From: Candidatus Leptofilum proximum
Lineage (GTDB): Bacteria; Chloroflexota; Anaerolineae; Promineifilales; Promineifilaceae
Assembly: GCA_016710325.1 (NCBI GenBank)
Contig: JADJXK010000001.1
Location: 2,108,001-2,172,000 of the forward strand
Reading direction: 5' to 3'
DNA: 64,000 nucleotides
Below, in pieces: positions 35,827 through 44,700 of this stretch. The notes beneath the pieces were generated by a model. It was not told the DNA's origin. It saw only the letters and a list, made by a program, of their open reading frames with translations, and did no database searches. The position numbers were made by a program, and so were the translations under genes. The first letter of the stretch is position 1; each line of letters starts with the position of its first letter.

Positions 35827-36414
35827 ATGAAGCAACTAAGCGTGTTATTTTTCTCTATGATCCTCCTGGTGGGGTTGGCCACGGCGGGCTGCACCAGCGG
35901 AGGGGAGACGGAGACGGCCGTTGCCCAAACAGATACAACAGTCATAATGCCAACTCCCACGGCATTTCCTTCGCCAAATCCCGAAATGCCCAGGCCGGAC
36001 AGTTGTCCCATCACGCGACCGCCAGAGACACGCTTTATACCGCCCGCGCCATATCCCGAGTGGCCACCAGGAGCTGATTTTTGGTATGGTACCAATGCCC
36101 TGTGGACCGACTTACGATCCGACGGCATCTGGTATGGCTTGCCTAAATCTGATGACGGGTATGGCAATAAAATCGCCCTATGGCATGAGGGGTACAGCCA
36201 GGCAGAAGAGCCGCGGCCAGCCATCACCCTCTCAGCCCGGCAGCTGGATGGCGACGCCGTAGTGGAACCCTCTGTTTATGGCACCAACGCCTATCATCCA
36301 GATTATGGGCAGTTTATGATGACCGGAATCGAGCTACCCACATTGGGCTGCTGGGAAATTACGGCCGAATACCAGGAGGCTGCGCTTAGTTTTGTGGTTT
36401 GGGTTACACCGTAG
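35827..36414 (+). CDS. Small secreted lipoprotein of unknown function
   Basis: A 195-aa protein. The ATG at 35827 is chosen because AAGGAG lies six bases upstream; earlier in-frame ATGs have no such spacing. The signal peptide MKQLSVLFFSMILLVGLATA ends in a lipobox TAGC, followed by a Thr/Pro-rich tether. The mature part has FWYGTNALWTDLRSDGIWYG and ends with IELPTLGCWEITAEY, a beta-sandwich-like finish seen in small surface proteins; I do not recognise a named family. Divergent from the arg leader, with its own terminator. Confidence 0.8.
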   Translation: MKQLSVLFFSMILLVGLATAGCTSGGETETAVAQTDTTVIMPTPTAFPSPNPEMPRPDSCPITRPPETRFIPPAPYPEWPPGADFWYGTNALWTDLRSDGIWYGLPKSDDGYGNKIALWHEGYSQAEEPRPAITLSARQLDGDAVVEPSVYGTNAYHPDYGQFMMTGIELPTLGCWEITAEYQEAALSFVVWVTP

Positions 36415-36440
36415 CGTGGAAGTTCGCTAAATAAATCTAC

Positions 36441-36479
36441 AAAGCCGTCGAAGGTCATTGGACCTTTGACGGCTTTTTT
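36441..36479 (+). terminator. Rho-independent terminator
   Basis: AAAGCCGTCGAAGGTC (36441-36456) pairs with GACCTTTGACGGCTTT (36461-36476), with one G-T pair and an ATTG loop, and ends in a T-run. It lies 26 bp after the lipoprotein stop. Confidence 0.93.
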
Positions 36480-36574
36480 ATTACTTCGCCCGCGGGAAAT
36501 TGGGATGGGATACGGCCGTCCTGATAGGCGCATTTCACTAACTCCCTCCCTCCAAGTCAGACAGCTGCCCGTGT

Positions 36575-36580
36575 TATAAT
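36575..36580 (+). promoter_or_regulatory. Candidate -10 box for the PAS histidine kinase
   Basis: TATAAT about 90 bp upstream of the kinase start. No clear -35 hexamer is seen 17 bp upstream. A GAGGAGG at about 36603 has no start codon at the right distance. Confidence 0.35.
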
Positions 36581-36668
36581 GTGCTTGATAGCCTATCACC
36601 AAGAGGAGGCACAGACTGCGAGATAGGATTTCACAGCCAACCCAATGCTTTCTCTCAGGATCGTTTTT

Positions 36669-38720
36669 ATGCACAATCATTCTTATTGGACAAAGATTAG
36701 CAGCACACTGCGCTTCCTGTCTACGGCAATAGCCGTTCTTGAGGGGCGACCTCCTGAACAGCAGGCGCGTATCCTGGCCCGTCTTGTCTCCGTCATCCTG
36801 TTTATTACTCTTCTAATAACGCCAATCTGGCTGGTCATGTCTCCTGATTTTCCGTCGGCCCAGTACATTTCTGTTGGTCTTATTGGGGCGCTGTGTACAG
36901 CCTTGGTAATGAGCCGTATTGGGCGGATTCACGCAGCTGCTGCCCTGGTTGTTTTCTCCCTTATTGCTCTGGTTTTTGCCACCTTTTTTACAGCACCAGG
37001 ACCCCTGACGGAGCGAATGATCACGCTTAATTTCCTCATCCTGGTGGTGATGGTCACCGGCCTTATTCTGCCTCAACTCACCCTGCCGATCATAACGCTC
37101 AGTCTGGCCACCATTGGTGTCTTTTTCTTTGTCCCGGATGCTCCATTTACCAGTACCTTTGCTTATCTGGTCTTCTTTCTGTCGATTTTTTCATTAGGCG
37201 GAGCCTACAGCCAGGTGAGTGGGAAATATAAACAACAGCTGTTTGAGAGCGAAGAACGATATCGCTCGGTGGTGACGGCCTTGTCGGAAGGCGTGATATT
37301 AATGTCCAAAGAAGGAAACGTAGAAACATTTAATACGGCCGCTGAACGCATCCTCGGCATAACTCCACAGCAGCTGCAGGGCCGAAATGTCCTCGATCCA
37401 ACGTGGCTGGCAATCCGTGAAGACGGTACTCCCTTTCGCGGCGAAGATTATCCCCTCATTGTGACGCTCAAAACCGGCCAGCCTCTCTCAGGGGCGGTGA
37501 TGGGTCTCACTCATCCAGATGGTCAACTCCACTGGATTTCCATTAACTCCCAGCCGCTCGTCAACCCGGGAGAAGAGAGACCTTATGCCGCGGTGGCTTC
37601 ACTGACGGATATCACGGCCCGCAAGCAGGATGAACGCGCCCTGCAAGAGGCCCAGATCTGGTACCACTCCTTATTTGAACAGAGGCACGATGCGGTGTTT
37701 ATCCTGGACTTAGAAGGCAGGCATCTAGAGGCCAATCGTCGTGCGGCGGAACTGCTTGGTTACTCTGTAGAGGAAATTCAGCACCTCACCTTCCGTGATT
37801 TGTCGGTGGAACCGGCTCAGAGTGAGGAGAAGCTGGCCAGGCTGCTGGCTGGAGACAGCCTGCCCATGTACGAGCGGAAATTTCGCAAGAAAGATGGCAG
37901 TGAAATTCCCGTGGAGATTAACGTGGAGCTGGTGCGAACGCTGGATGGCCAACCGCTGCACATTCAAAGCGTGGTGCGAGACATTACCGGGCGAAAACAG
38001 ACCCAGCAGAATGAGTTTGATCTGGCGCTGGAAAAAGAACGGACGCACGTGTTGACTACCTTTGTGCACGATGCTTCCCACGAGTTTAGAACGCCGCTTT
38101 CCATCATTAATACCACGGCTTTTGTGATGGCCCGCCTGCAGGACCAAGAAAAACGCTATGAACGAGCTCGCTTGATTCAGGAGCAGATCATGCGCATCGT
38201 TAAGCTGACGGAAATGCTGCTGCTGATAACCAGGCTGGAGGGCACGCCGCTGCAGGATCAGGTAGTGGTGGACATTGGCCAAATTTTTGACCTGGTTTGT
38301 CAACGCCTCCAGAAGGACGAGGATACGCATCCGCAGGTGCTCTTTACCACTCCCCCAGATTTGCCGTCGGTGGTCGGTAATCCAGAAGAGCTGATGGAAG
38401 CATTTCGCCAGATTTTGGAAAACGCGTACCGGTTTTCGCCGGGTGATGGGGTGATTACGGCCGTAACCGGCCACAACGACACCCACGTCTGGCTGCTCGT
38501 CCACGATTCGGGGCCAGGCATCCGGCCCGAAAACCTGCCCCACATCTTTGAGATGTTTTGGCGCGAAGATGAGGCCCACTCCACCCCAGGTCTGGGCCTT
38601 GGCTTGGCCATTGCCCAAAAGATCATCAATCGGCACGGTGGCAAAATTGAGGCTGTGAGCGACAGAGGCATGGGCTCTACCTTTCACATCTTTTTGCCCA
38701 TCACCAACGCCGCAGATTAA
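36669..38720 (+). CDS. Membrane PAS-PAS sensor histidine kinase
   Basis: A 683-aa protein from the ATG at 36669 (MHNHSYW), with AGGA eight bases upstream; an ATG at 36645 lacks a ribosome site. About six membrane helices (residues 35-185) form the N-terminal sensor. PAS 1 (about 195-310) and PAS 2 (about 330-450, FILDLEGRHLEANRRAAELLGY) follow. HisKA has DASHEFRTPLS (His near 472) and the HATPase shows GNPEELMEAFRQILENA, HDSGPGI and GLGLGLAIAQ. It should autophosphorylate and hand phosphate to a separate response regulator that is not in the neighbourhood. The sensed signal is unknown. Confidence 0.92.
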   Translation: MHNHSYWTKISSTLRFLSTAIAVLEGRPPEQQARILARLVSVILFITLLITPIWLVMSPDFPSAQYISVGLIGALCTALVMSRIGRIHAAAALVVFSLIALVFATFFTAPGPLTERMITLNFLILVVMVTGLILPQLTLPIITLSLATIGVFFFVPDAPFTSTFAYLVFFLSIFSLGGAYSQVSGKYKQQLFESEERYRSVVTALSEGVILMSKEGNVETFNTAAERILGITPQQLQGRNVLDPTWLAIREDGTPFRGEDYPLIVTLKTGQPLSGAVMGLTHPDGQLHWISINSQPLVNPGEERPYAAVASLTDITARKQDERALQEAQIWYHSLFEQRHDAVFILDLEGRHLEANRRAAELLGYSVEEIQHLTFRDLSVEPAQSEEKLARLLAGDSLPMYERKFRKKDGSEIPVEINVELVRTLDGQPLHIQSVVRDITGRKQTQQNEFDLALEKERTHVLTTFVHDASHEFRTPLSIINTTAFVMARLQDQEKRYERARLIQEQIMRIVKLTEMLLLITRLEGTPLQDQVVVDIGQIFDLVCQRLQKDEDTHPQVLFTTPPDLPSVVGNPEELMEAFRQILENAYRFSPGDGVITAVTGHNDTHVWLLVHDSGPGIRPENLPHIFEMFWREDEAHSTPGLGLGLAIAQKIINRHGGKIEAVSDRGMGSTFHIFLPITNAAD

Positions 38721-38760
38721 AACGAGAAGGTGCCAGCCAGGCTCTCTGGCTGGCATCTTC
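38719..38760. terminator. Bidirectional terminator between convergent genes
   Basis: GAAGGTGCCAGCCAG (38726-38740) and CTGGCTGGCATCTTC (38746-38760) form a 15-bp stem with one G-T pair. On the minus strand a short T-run follows (AAAA at 38719-38722 on the plus strand). It separates the kinase from the cytochrome gene. Confidence 0.75.
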
Positions 38761-38837
38761 TGGGTTGGTCTAAGTAACCGTCTAGAAATAACTCCCCGCT
38801 TTTCAGATTGGGCCAATCTCAGCAAGGTTTTACTCTG

Positions 38838-39764
38838 TTATTCCCCGGCGTTTTGGTAAGCAATGGCATCTTCATCGGCCACGGGTGGCAGGCTTTGTAA
38901 ATATACCCAAATCGCGTGCAGTTCCTCGTCTGTCAGCTGGCCAATGGCCATCCAGGGCATCAGCGACTGCGGAATGTAGGTGCCGTCGGGCAAAGCGCCC
39001 TCGCGCAAGGCGAGGAGGAATTCTTCCTCAGTCCAGTCACCCAGGTTGTAGGGTGTGATGTTGGGCGAAGGCACGCGCAGACGTTCCAGGTTGGGCACGC
39101 CCGCAAAGTCTTCGCCGTGGCAGCTGCGGCAGGGCAGCGCCAGGTATGCGCCGTAAGCCAGGGTATCGCTCGGGTCTGGCCCCACCGGAATCTCGGCGAC
39201 GGCTTCGTGGTCAATCATCTTGATCGCGGGTAGACCTTGAGGATTGCCCATCACAAAGTCCCACAGGTACGGACCGGAATAGCCGTTGGGCGGGCCGGGT
39301 TCAGCGGAGGGTGGCAGCGTCTTCAGGTAGGCGATAATGTCTCCCAAATCTTCCTGGCTTAAATCCACATAGTAGTTTGAAGGCATATAGATGAGCGCTT
39401 TGCCGTCTCGCCCCACGCCGTGGCGAATGGCACGGATGTAATCCTCGTCGGTGTACCCTTCAAGGCCATTTTCCCCCGGCGTCAGGTTAGATGGGCCAAA
39501 GGTGCCGGTGAGGACCGGAATGTTGGCCCACAACATGCCGGAAAGATCTTTGCCGTGGCATTCGGTGCAGCGCACGATATCTACCAAAATTTTCCCACGA
39601 TCAATGCTGGCCTGGTCGGTGGGAATTTCCATCGCTTGCACCTCAACATCAATGGTGCGCCGGGCCTGGGTATACCAGTAAATGTAGTAGCCCAACAGAC
39701 CAATAAGGGCCAGGCCTAAAATGCCTCCGAGAACGATTCCCAGCCACTTAAGAAATTTTTTCAT
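38838..39764 (-). CDS. Membrane-anchored dihaem cytochrome c
   Basis: A 308-aa protein with an uncleaved N-terminal anchor (about 5-32) and two cytochrome c domains, each with a CXXCH haem site: CTECH (near 66) and CRSCH (near 212). Distal methionine candidates are IYMPSNYY and SLMPWMAIG. The repeat of DLSQEDLGDIIAYLKTLPP and QLTDEELHAIWVYLQSLPP marks the end of each domain. It carries electrons on the outer face of the membrane; the partner oxidase or dehydrogenase is not in the window. A GPPNGYSGPY link separates the domains. It lies 48 bp after the NRPS operon, on the same strand, but with no functional tie that I can show. Confidence 0.92.
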   Translation of the reverse strand: MKKFLKWLGIVLGGILGLALIGLLGYYIYWYTQARRTIDVEVQAMEIPTDQASIDRGKILVDIVRCTECHGKDLSGMLWANIPVLTGTFGPSNLTPGENGLEGYTDEDYIRAIRHGVGRDGKALIYMPSNYYVDLSQEDLGDIIAYLKTLPPSAEPGPPNGYSGPYLWDFVMGNPQGLPAIKMIDHEAVAEIPVGPDPSDTLAYGAYLALPCRSCHGEDFAGVPNLERLRVPSPNITPYNLGDWTEEEFLLALREGALPDGTYIPQSLMPWMAIGQLTDEELHAIWVYLQSLPPVADEDAIAYQNAGE

Positions 39765-39812
39765 ATCCTTCTCCTTACTTTAAGTTGTTGTTCGGGTTGG
39801 TTTTTCATGCCC

Positions 39813-40943
39813 TCAGGCAAGATATGCGTTTTTGGCAATCATGATTTGCTGCATCTGGTGGCTGCCTTCAATGATTTCCATGACTTTGGCATCACGCAAA
39901 AAGCGCTGCACGGGATAGTCACTGCTGCAGCCGTTGGCGCCATGAATCTGCACGGCGTCGGTCGCCACCTCCATTGCTGTTTTGGAGGCGAAATATTTGG
40001 CAATGAGGATGTCGTTGGTGGCGCTGGGCTGCTGGTTTTCCAGGGCATAGCCCGCCTGCAGGCAAAGCAGGCGGGCCGCTTTTACGTGGGTGACCATGTT
40101 GGTCACCATTTGTTGGATGAGCTGGAATTTGCTGATCGGCTGGCCAAACTGCTCGCGGGCCTGGGTGTAGGCCAGGCTGGCTTCCAGGCTGGCCTGGCCG
40201 ATGCCCACGCTGCCCCAGGCCACGGAGTAACGGCCGATATCCAGCGCCGACATCGCCACCGCCATAATGCCAAAGCCAACGCCCGCCAGGATGTTTTGTG
40301 CCGGGATAGGGCAGTTGTCCAGCACCAGTTCGGCCAGCATGGCGCCTTTGGTGCCAATCATGCCGTGGATGGGGTGGACGGTGAGGCCGGGTGTTTCTTT
40401 TTCCACCAGCAGGGCAACGGGCTGGCCGTCCTGCCGGGCAAAGAGCAGGAAGAGATCGGCGATCTGGCCAAAGGTGATCCATTTTTTACGGCCGTTCACC
40501 ACCAAAACGTCAGCGTGCGGAACGGCCGTTGTCTCAATGTACCCCGCATTGCTGCCGATGTTGGGTTCACTCAGGGCAAACGCTCCGATCTTTTCGCCGC
40601 GCGCCAGCAGTGGCAGCCACTTCTCCTGCTGCGCCTGGCGGCCCCAGCGCTTCAGGGCAAACGTCACCATGCTGTGCACCGTGATCAGGCTGCGGGTGGA
40701 GGAGCAGGCGTTGCCCAGTTCTTCGTTGAGCAGGCCAAACGAGAGGAGGTCCAGCGGCTGGCCGCCGTGTTCTTCCGGCACTAGCGCCCCTAAAAAGCCT
40801 AAATCGGCCATTTTGCAGATCAGTTCCCGCGGAAACTGCTCCGTTTCGTCAATCTGGCGGGCCAGGGGCGCCACTTCCTGTTGGGCAAACTGGCGGTACA
40901 GGTGTTGGTTGTCACGTTGTTGAGAGGTGTATTCAAATTGCAT
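39813..40943 (-). CDS. Acyl-CoA dehydrogenase-like flavoprotein of the NRPS operon
   Basis: A 376-aa protein of normal ACAD length. Motifs include GFLGALVPEEHGG, FALSEPNIGSNAG, KKWITFGQIADLFLLF (FAD binding), GREQFGQPI-like REQFGQPISKFQ and the C-terminal IHGANGCSSDYPVQRFLRDA with EIIEGSHQ, where the catalytic glutamate is expected. Its gene starts 6 bp after the thioesterase stop, so it belongs to the NRPS operon. In such operons ACAD homologues often desaturate carrier-bound acyl or prolyl groups (known for PltE-type enzymes). Since the last NRPS module is predicted to load proline, a prolyl oxidation is one option, but the substrate is not proven. Confidence 0.9.
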   Translation of the reverse strand: MQFEYTSQQRDNQHLYRQFAQQEVAPLARQIDETEQFPRELICKMADLGFLGALVPEEHGGQPLDLLSFGLLNEELGNACSSTRSLITVHSMVTFALKRWGRQAQQEKWLPLLARGEKIGAFALSEPNIGSNAGYIETTAVPHADVLVVNGRKKWITFGQIADLFLLFARQDGQPVALLVEKETPGLTVHPIHGMIGTKGAMLAELVLDNCPIPAQNILAGVGFGIMAVAMSALDIGRYSVAWGSVGIGQASLEASLAYTQAREQFGQPISKFQLIQQMVTNMVTHVKAARLLCLQAGYALENQQPSATNDILIAKYFASKTAMEVATDAVQIHGANGCSSDYPVQRFLRDAKVMEIIEGSHQMQQIMIAKNAYLA

Positions 40944-40949
40944 GCTGTT

Positions 40950-41726
40950 TCATAACCTTTGTTGGTGGTGCATCTGGCGCTTGAGCAAATTACCCACGGT
41001 GTTTATCAGCGTGGGCTGTAGATCGTACAGAAAGAAGTGATTGCCGGGGAAGGTGAACATTTCCAGCAGTTCGGTGCTTTGCTGCTGCCATTCCTGCAAC
41101 CCGGCTTCATCCGTTTTTTCGTCGTCCACGGCGTCCAGAACGGTGATGGGGCAGGGGAGCGGTGCGGCTTCCCGGTAGGCGTACGTTTCTACCATCTGGA
41201 AATCGGCGCGAATCATGGGCAGCACCAGGCTGCGCAGTTCGGCGTTTTGCAGCACCGTGGGTGAAGTGCCGTTGAGCCCTTCCAGCGCCGTGACAAACTC
41301 TGCCTCTGGCAGGTGATGAATGTGCGGATCGGCATAGGGCACGTGCGGCGCGTTCAGGCCAGAGACGATGAGGCGCTGTGGCAGCGGCAGCCCTTGCCGC
41401 CGCAGCCGCTGAGCCACCTCGTAGCTTAGCAGTGCGCCCATGCTGTGCCCCCAAAAAACAAACGGCCGATCCAGAAAAGGCGGCAGCGCCTGGGCCAGCG
41501 CCTGCACCACCGTATCCACCTGGTGATGCAGCGTATCGCGCAGGCGTGTCTCGCGGCCGGGCAGCTGCACGGCGTAGCTGGTGACATATTCGGGCAGCAT
41601 CCGGCTCCACTGGAAGAAGGTGGACGCGCCGCCCCCGGCATGGGGAAAGAAGAAGAGGCGGAGACGGCCGTTTTGCCCGCGCGAAAAAGGCATCAGCCAG
41701 GGTGTGGTGAGGGGTCGATGGGTCAT
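40950..41726 (-). CDS. Type II thioesterase of the NRPS operon
   Basis: A 258-aa alpha/beta hydrolase of the TEII family. FFFPHAGGGASTFFQW is the typical oxyanion start, the nucleophile is in FWGHSMGALLSYE, and the histidine is in FPGNHFFLYD. It removes wrongly loaded or stalled acyl groups from carrier proteins. The ribosome site GAGGTAA overlaps the stop codon of the giant NRPS gene 7 bp upstream, indicating coupling. Confidence 0.93.
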   Translation of the reverse strand: MTHRPLTTPWLMPFSRGQNGRLRLFFFPHAGGGASTFFQWSRMLPEYVTSYAVQLPGRETRLRDTLHHQVDTVVQALAQALPPFLDRPFVFWGHSMGALLSYEVAQRLRRQGLPLPQRLIVSGLNAPHVPYADPHIHHLPEAEFVTALEGLNGTSPTVLQNAELRSLVLPMIRADFQMVETYAYREAAPLPCPITVLDAVDDEKTDEAGLQEWQQQSTELLEMFTFPGNHFFLYDLQPTLINTVGNLLKRQMHHQQRL

Positions 41727-41733
41727 GTGGTTA

Positions 41734-44700
41734 TTACCTCATGCCTGCTGGTTGCACCAGGCGGTTGGTGAGCGTCTGGGCGATTTGTTTGACCGTTTTG
41801 GGCGCTTGCAGCAGGGTAAAGTGGTTGCCCCGCAGCACCTCCACCGACAGCTGGGCCAGGTACGCCTGCCAGCCCAGCCACTTGTCCTTTTGCCTTCTGG
41901 CGCTGTTTTTGGCCACGATGAGCTGGACCGGGTGGGCAAACGGCCGTGGCCCATACGCCTGCATTGCCGCATAGTTGGCCTGGAAGACGGTAAACTGCCG
42001 GGCAAACTCGTCCCAGGTCAGTTCCTCCGGCAGGTGGCCGGCCGCTTGCAGCTGGGGCCACAGATGGCGCAGCTGCGCGTCGATGGACGCGCCGTCAGGC
42101 AGTAGATTGAGCTTCGTTTTGGGCGACAGGTAGCCGGTGTCCTGGGCAAACCATTGCAGCAGCGTGGTGGCGGGCGGCAGTTCCACCTGGCCTGATGGGG
42201 CGAAGGTGTCGATGAGCGTCAGCGATCCAACTGCCTGGTCAGCCGCGGCCAGCTGTTGGGCCATTTCCAGCGCCACCACACCACCCATGGACCAGCCAAG
42301 CAGGTGATACGGCCGTCCAATGTCGGTCGCCTCCAATGCTTGCAGATAGCTGGCGGCCATGCTGGCGATGTCTGTTTGGGCGGGTGTGTGCGGCAGCAGG
42401 CCGAGCGATTGCAGACCGTAGACCGGCTGCTGGGCGGGCAAGGCCTGCACCAGCCCCAGGTACGGCAGCACCTGGCCGCTGCCGGGATGAATGACGATAA
42501 GCGGTGGCTGATCGGATCTGCCTGGGCGCAGCGTTACTAACGGGCTGTGGGCCGTCTGCGTCGTGGGATCGCTCATGTATCGGGCAATGGCGGCAATGGT
42601 GCCTTCCTGGAAGAGGCGGGGCAGGGGAAGTTTAACGGCCGTTGCCTTCTGCATCGCCGCCACCAGCCGGATGGCCAGCAGGGAGTGGCCGCCCAACTCG
42701 AAGAAGTTGTCGTGAATGCCTACCGGGGAGACATTCAGCACACGTTCCCAAACTTCGACCAGCTGCTTTTGCAGGGGTGTTTCCGGGGCGACGTAGGGCG
42801 TCAACCGCATCATCTCCACATTTTCCGGTGCAGGTAAGGCGCGGCGGTTGATCTTGCCGCTGGGGGTCAGCGGGAACTGCTCCAGCCGGATGAAGTGGGC
42901 GGGCACCATGTAGGCGGGCAGCTTTTCGCGGAGGAGGGCGGGGAGGGTGGTGACGGCCGTTTCATCAACTGTAATCACGTAAGCCACCAGCTGCTGCGCC
43001 CCCTGGTCCGGTTTATGCGCCTGCACTACCGCTTGCTGCACCGCCGGATGCTGGTTGAGCACCGTCTCAATCTCGCCCAGCTCCACGCGATGGCCACGAA
43101 TCTTCACCTGGAAGTCATTGCGGCCCAGGTATTGGATGTTGCCATCGGGCAGGTAGCGGGCCAGATCGCCGGTTTTGTACAGGAGTGACCGGGTGTGCGA
43201 TGAGGACATCGCCGGGTGACCGGGTGACCGGGTGACAAGAGCATTTGTCACCTTGTCACCTTGTCTCCCTGTCACCTTGTCAAAAGGATTGGGGACGAAG
43301 CGCTCCGCCGTCAGATCCGGCTGGTTGATGTAGCCGGTGGCCAGGTTTAGCCCGTCGATGTACAGCTCGCCGGGTATGCCAATGGGCACGGGGCGCATGT
43401 GCCGGTCCAGCAGATAGATTTTGTTGTTGTCGATCACCCTACCAATGGGTGGCAGGTCGGGCCACTGATCCGGGTCGGGGACGAGCGTGTACGCGGTGAT
43501 CACGTGGCTCTCGCTGGGGCCGTAGTGGTTGTGGAAGGCACAGCCGGGCAGTTTCTTGAAGAAGTCGCGGATCGGTGGGGTGGATTGCAGCGCTTCCCCG
43601 GCAGTGATCACTTCTTGCAGCGTGTCCGGGTAGGAATCCAGCCAATGGGCTGCTTCGGCCAGGTTGTGCAGGGCTACGAAGGGCAGGAAGAGCCGCTCGA
43701 TGCGGTATTTTTGCAGGGTGGCCAGCAGCTGTTCGCCGTCGCGCCGCACGTCGTCGGGGATGAGCACAAGCGTGCCGCCCGCCTGCCAGGTGCTAAACAT
43801 CTCCTGGAAGTGCACGTCGAAGCTGAGCGAGGTGAACTGAAGGGTGCGCGTTGGCCCTTGCCGAAACATCGCTTTCTTTTGCCAGGCGAGCATGTTGTTC
43901 AGGGCGCGGTGCGGCAGCACCACTCCTTTAGGCGTGCCGGTAGAGCCAGAGGTGAAGATGACGTAGACAGAGTGTTCGGGGTCGATTACGGCCGTTACCC
44001 GCCCCTCCGCAAACGGCGACAGATCCAGCTCGTTCACGTTGATCCGGCTGCATCCAACATCGCTCAGGTCAAGGCTGGAGTGGGTCAGCAGCAGCCGCAC
44101 GTCGGCGTGGTCCAACATTAGTTGGAGGCGGTCGGGCGGGTAGTCGGGGTCCAGCGGCACGTACCCTGCGCCTGCTTTGAGGATGGCCAGAACGGCCGTC
44201 ACCATCTCCAGCGAGCGCGGAATCATGATGCCCACCGGGTCGTTGGGCTGCACGCCGTTGGCTTGCAGGAAGTGGGCCAGCTGGTTGGCCCGCGCGTCGA
44301 GTTGGGCATAGGTCAGCTGCTGGTCGCCAAAAAGCACGGCCACGGCCTCGGGCGTGGCGTCGGCCTGCTGCTCAAAGCGGTGGTGGACCAGTTCGTGGGG
44401 ATCGATGGGAACGGCCGTATCGTTCCACGCCTCGATCTGCGCCTCTTCTTCCGGGGTCAGCAGCTGCGCCTCGATGATTGGCTGGTCTGGATTGTCGACC
44501 ATAGCGGTCACAACTTGCTGGAAGTGCTGCGCCATGCGGGCAATGGTTTCCGGGTAGAAGAGGTCGGTATTGTACTCAAAGGCGGCGAGGAATTCTGCGG
44601 CCGTTTCTTGCACGTGCAGCAGCAGGTCAAACTTGGCCGTTTTGGTTGCCGTCTCGATGGCATTGATCCGCAGCGGCAGCCCGGCAGGCAGCGGCTGGTC

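Noticed and set aside
38838..39764. The cytochrome c gene as part of the NRPS operon
   Set aside because: Same strand and a 48-bp gap would allow it, but there is no translational coupling and no evident role in peptide synthesis, so I keep it separate.
43184..43285. Regular repeats in the NRPS as a CRISPR array
   Set aside because: Units are 7-9 bp and directly adjacent, without unique spacers of constant length, and no cas genes are near.
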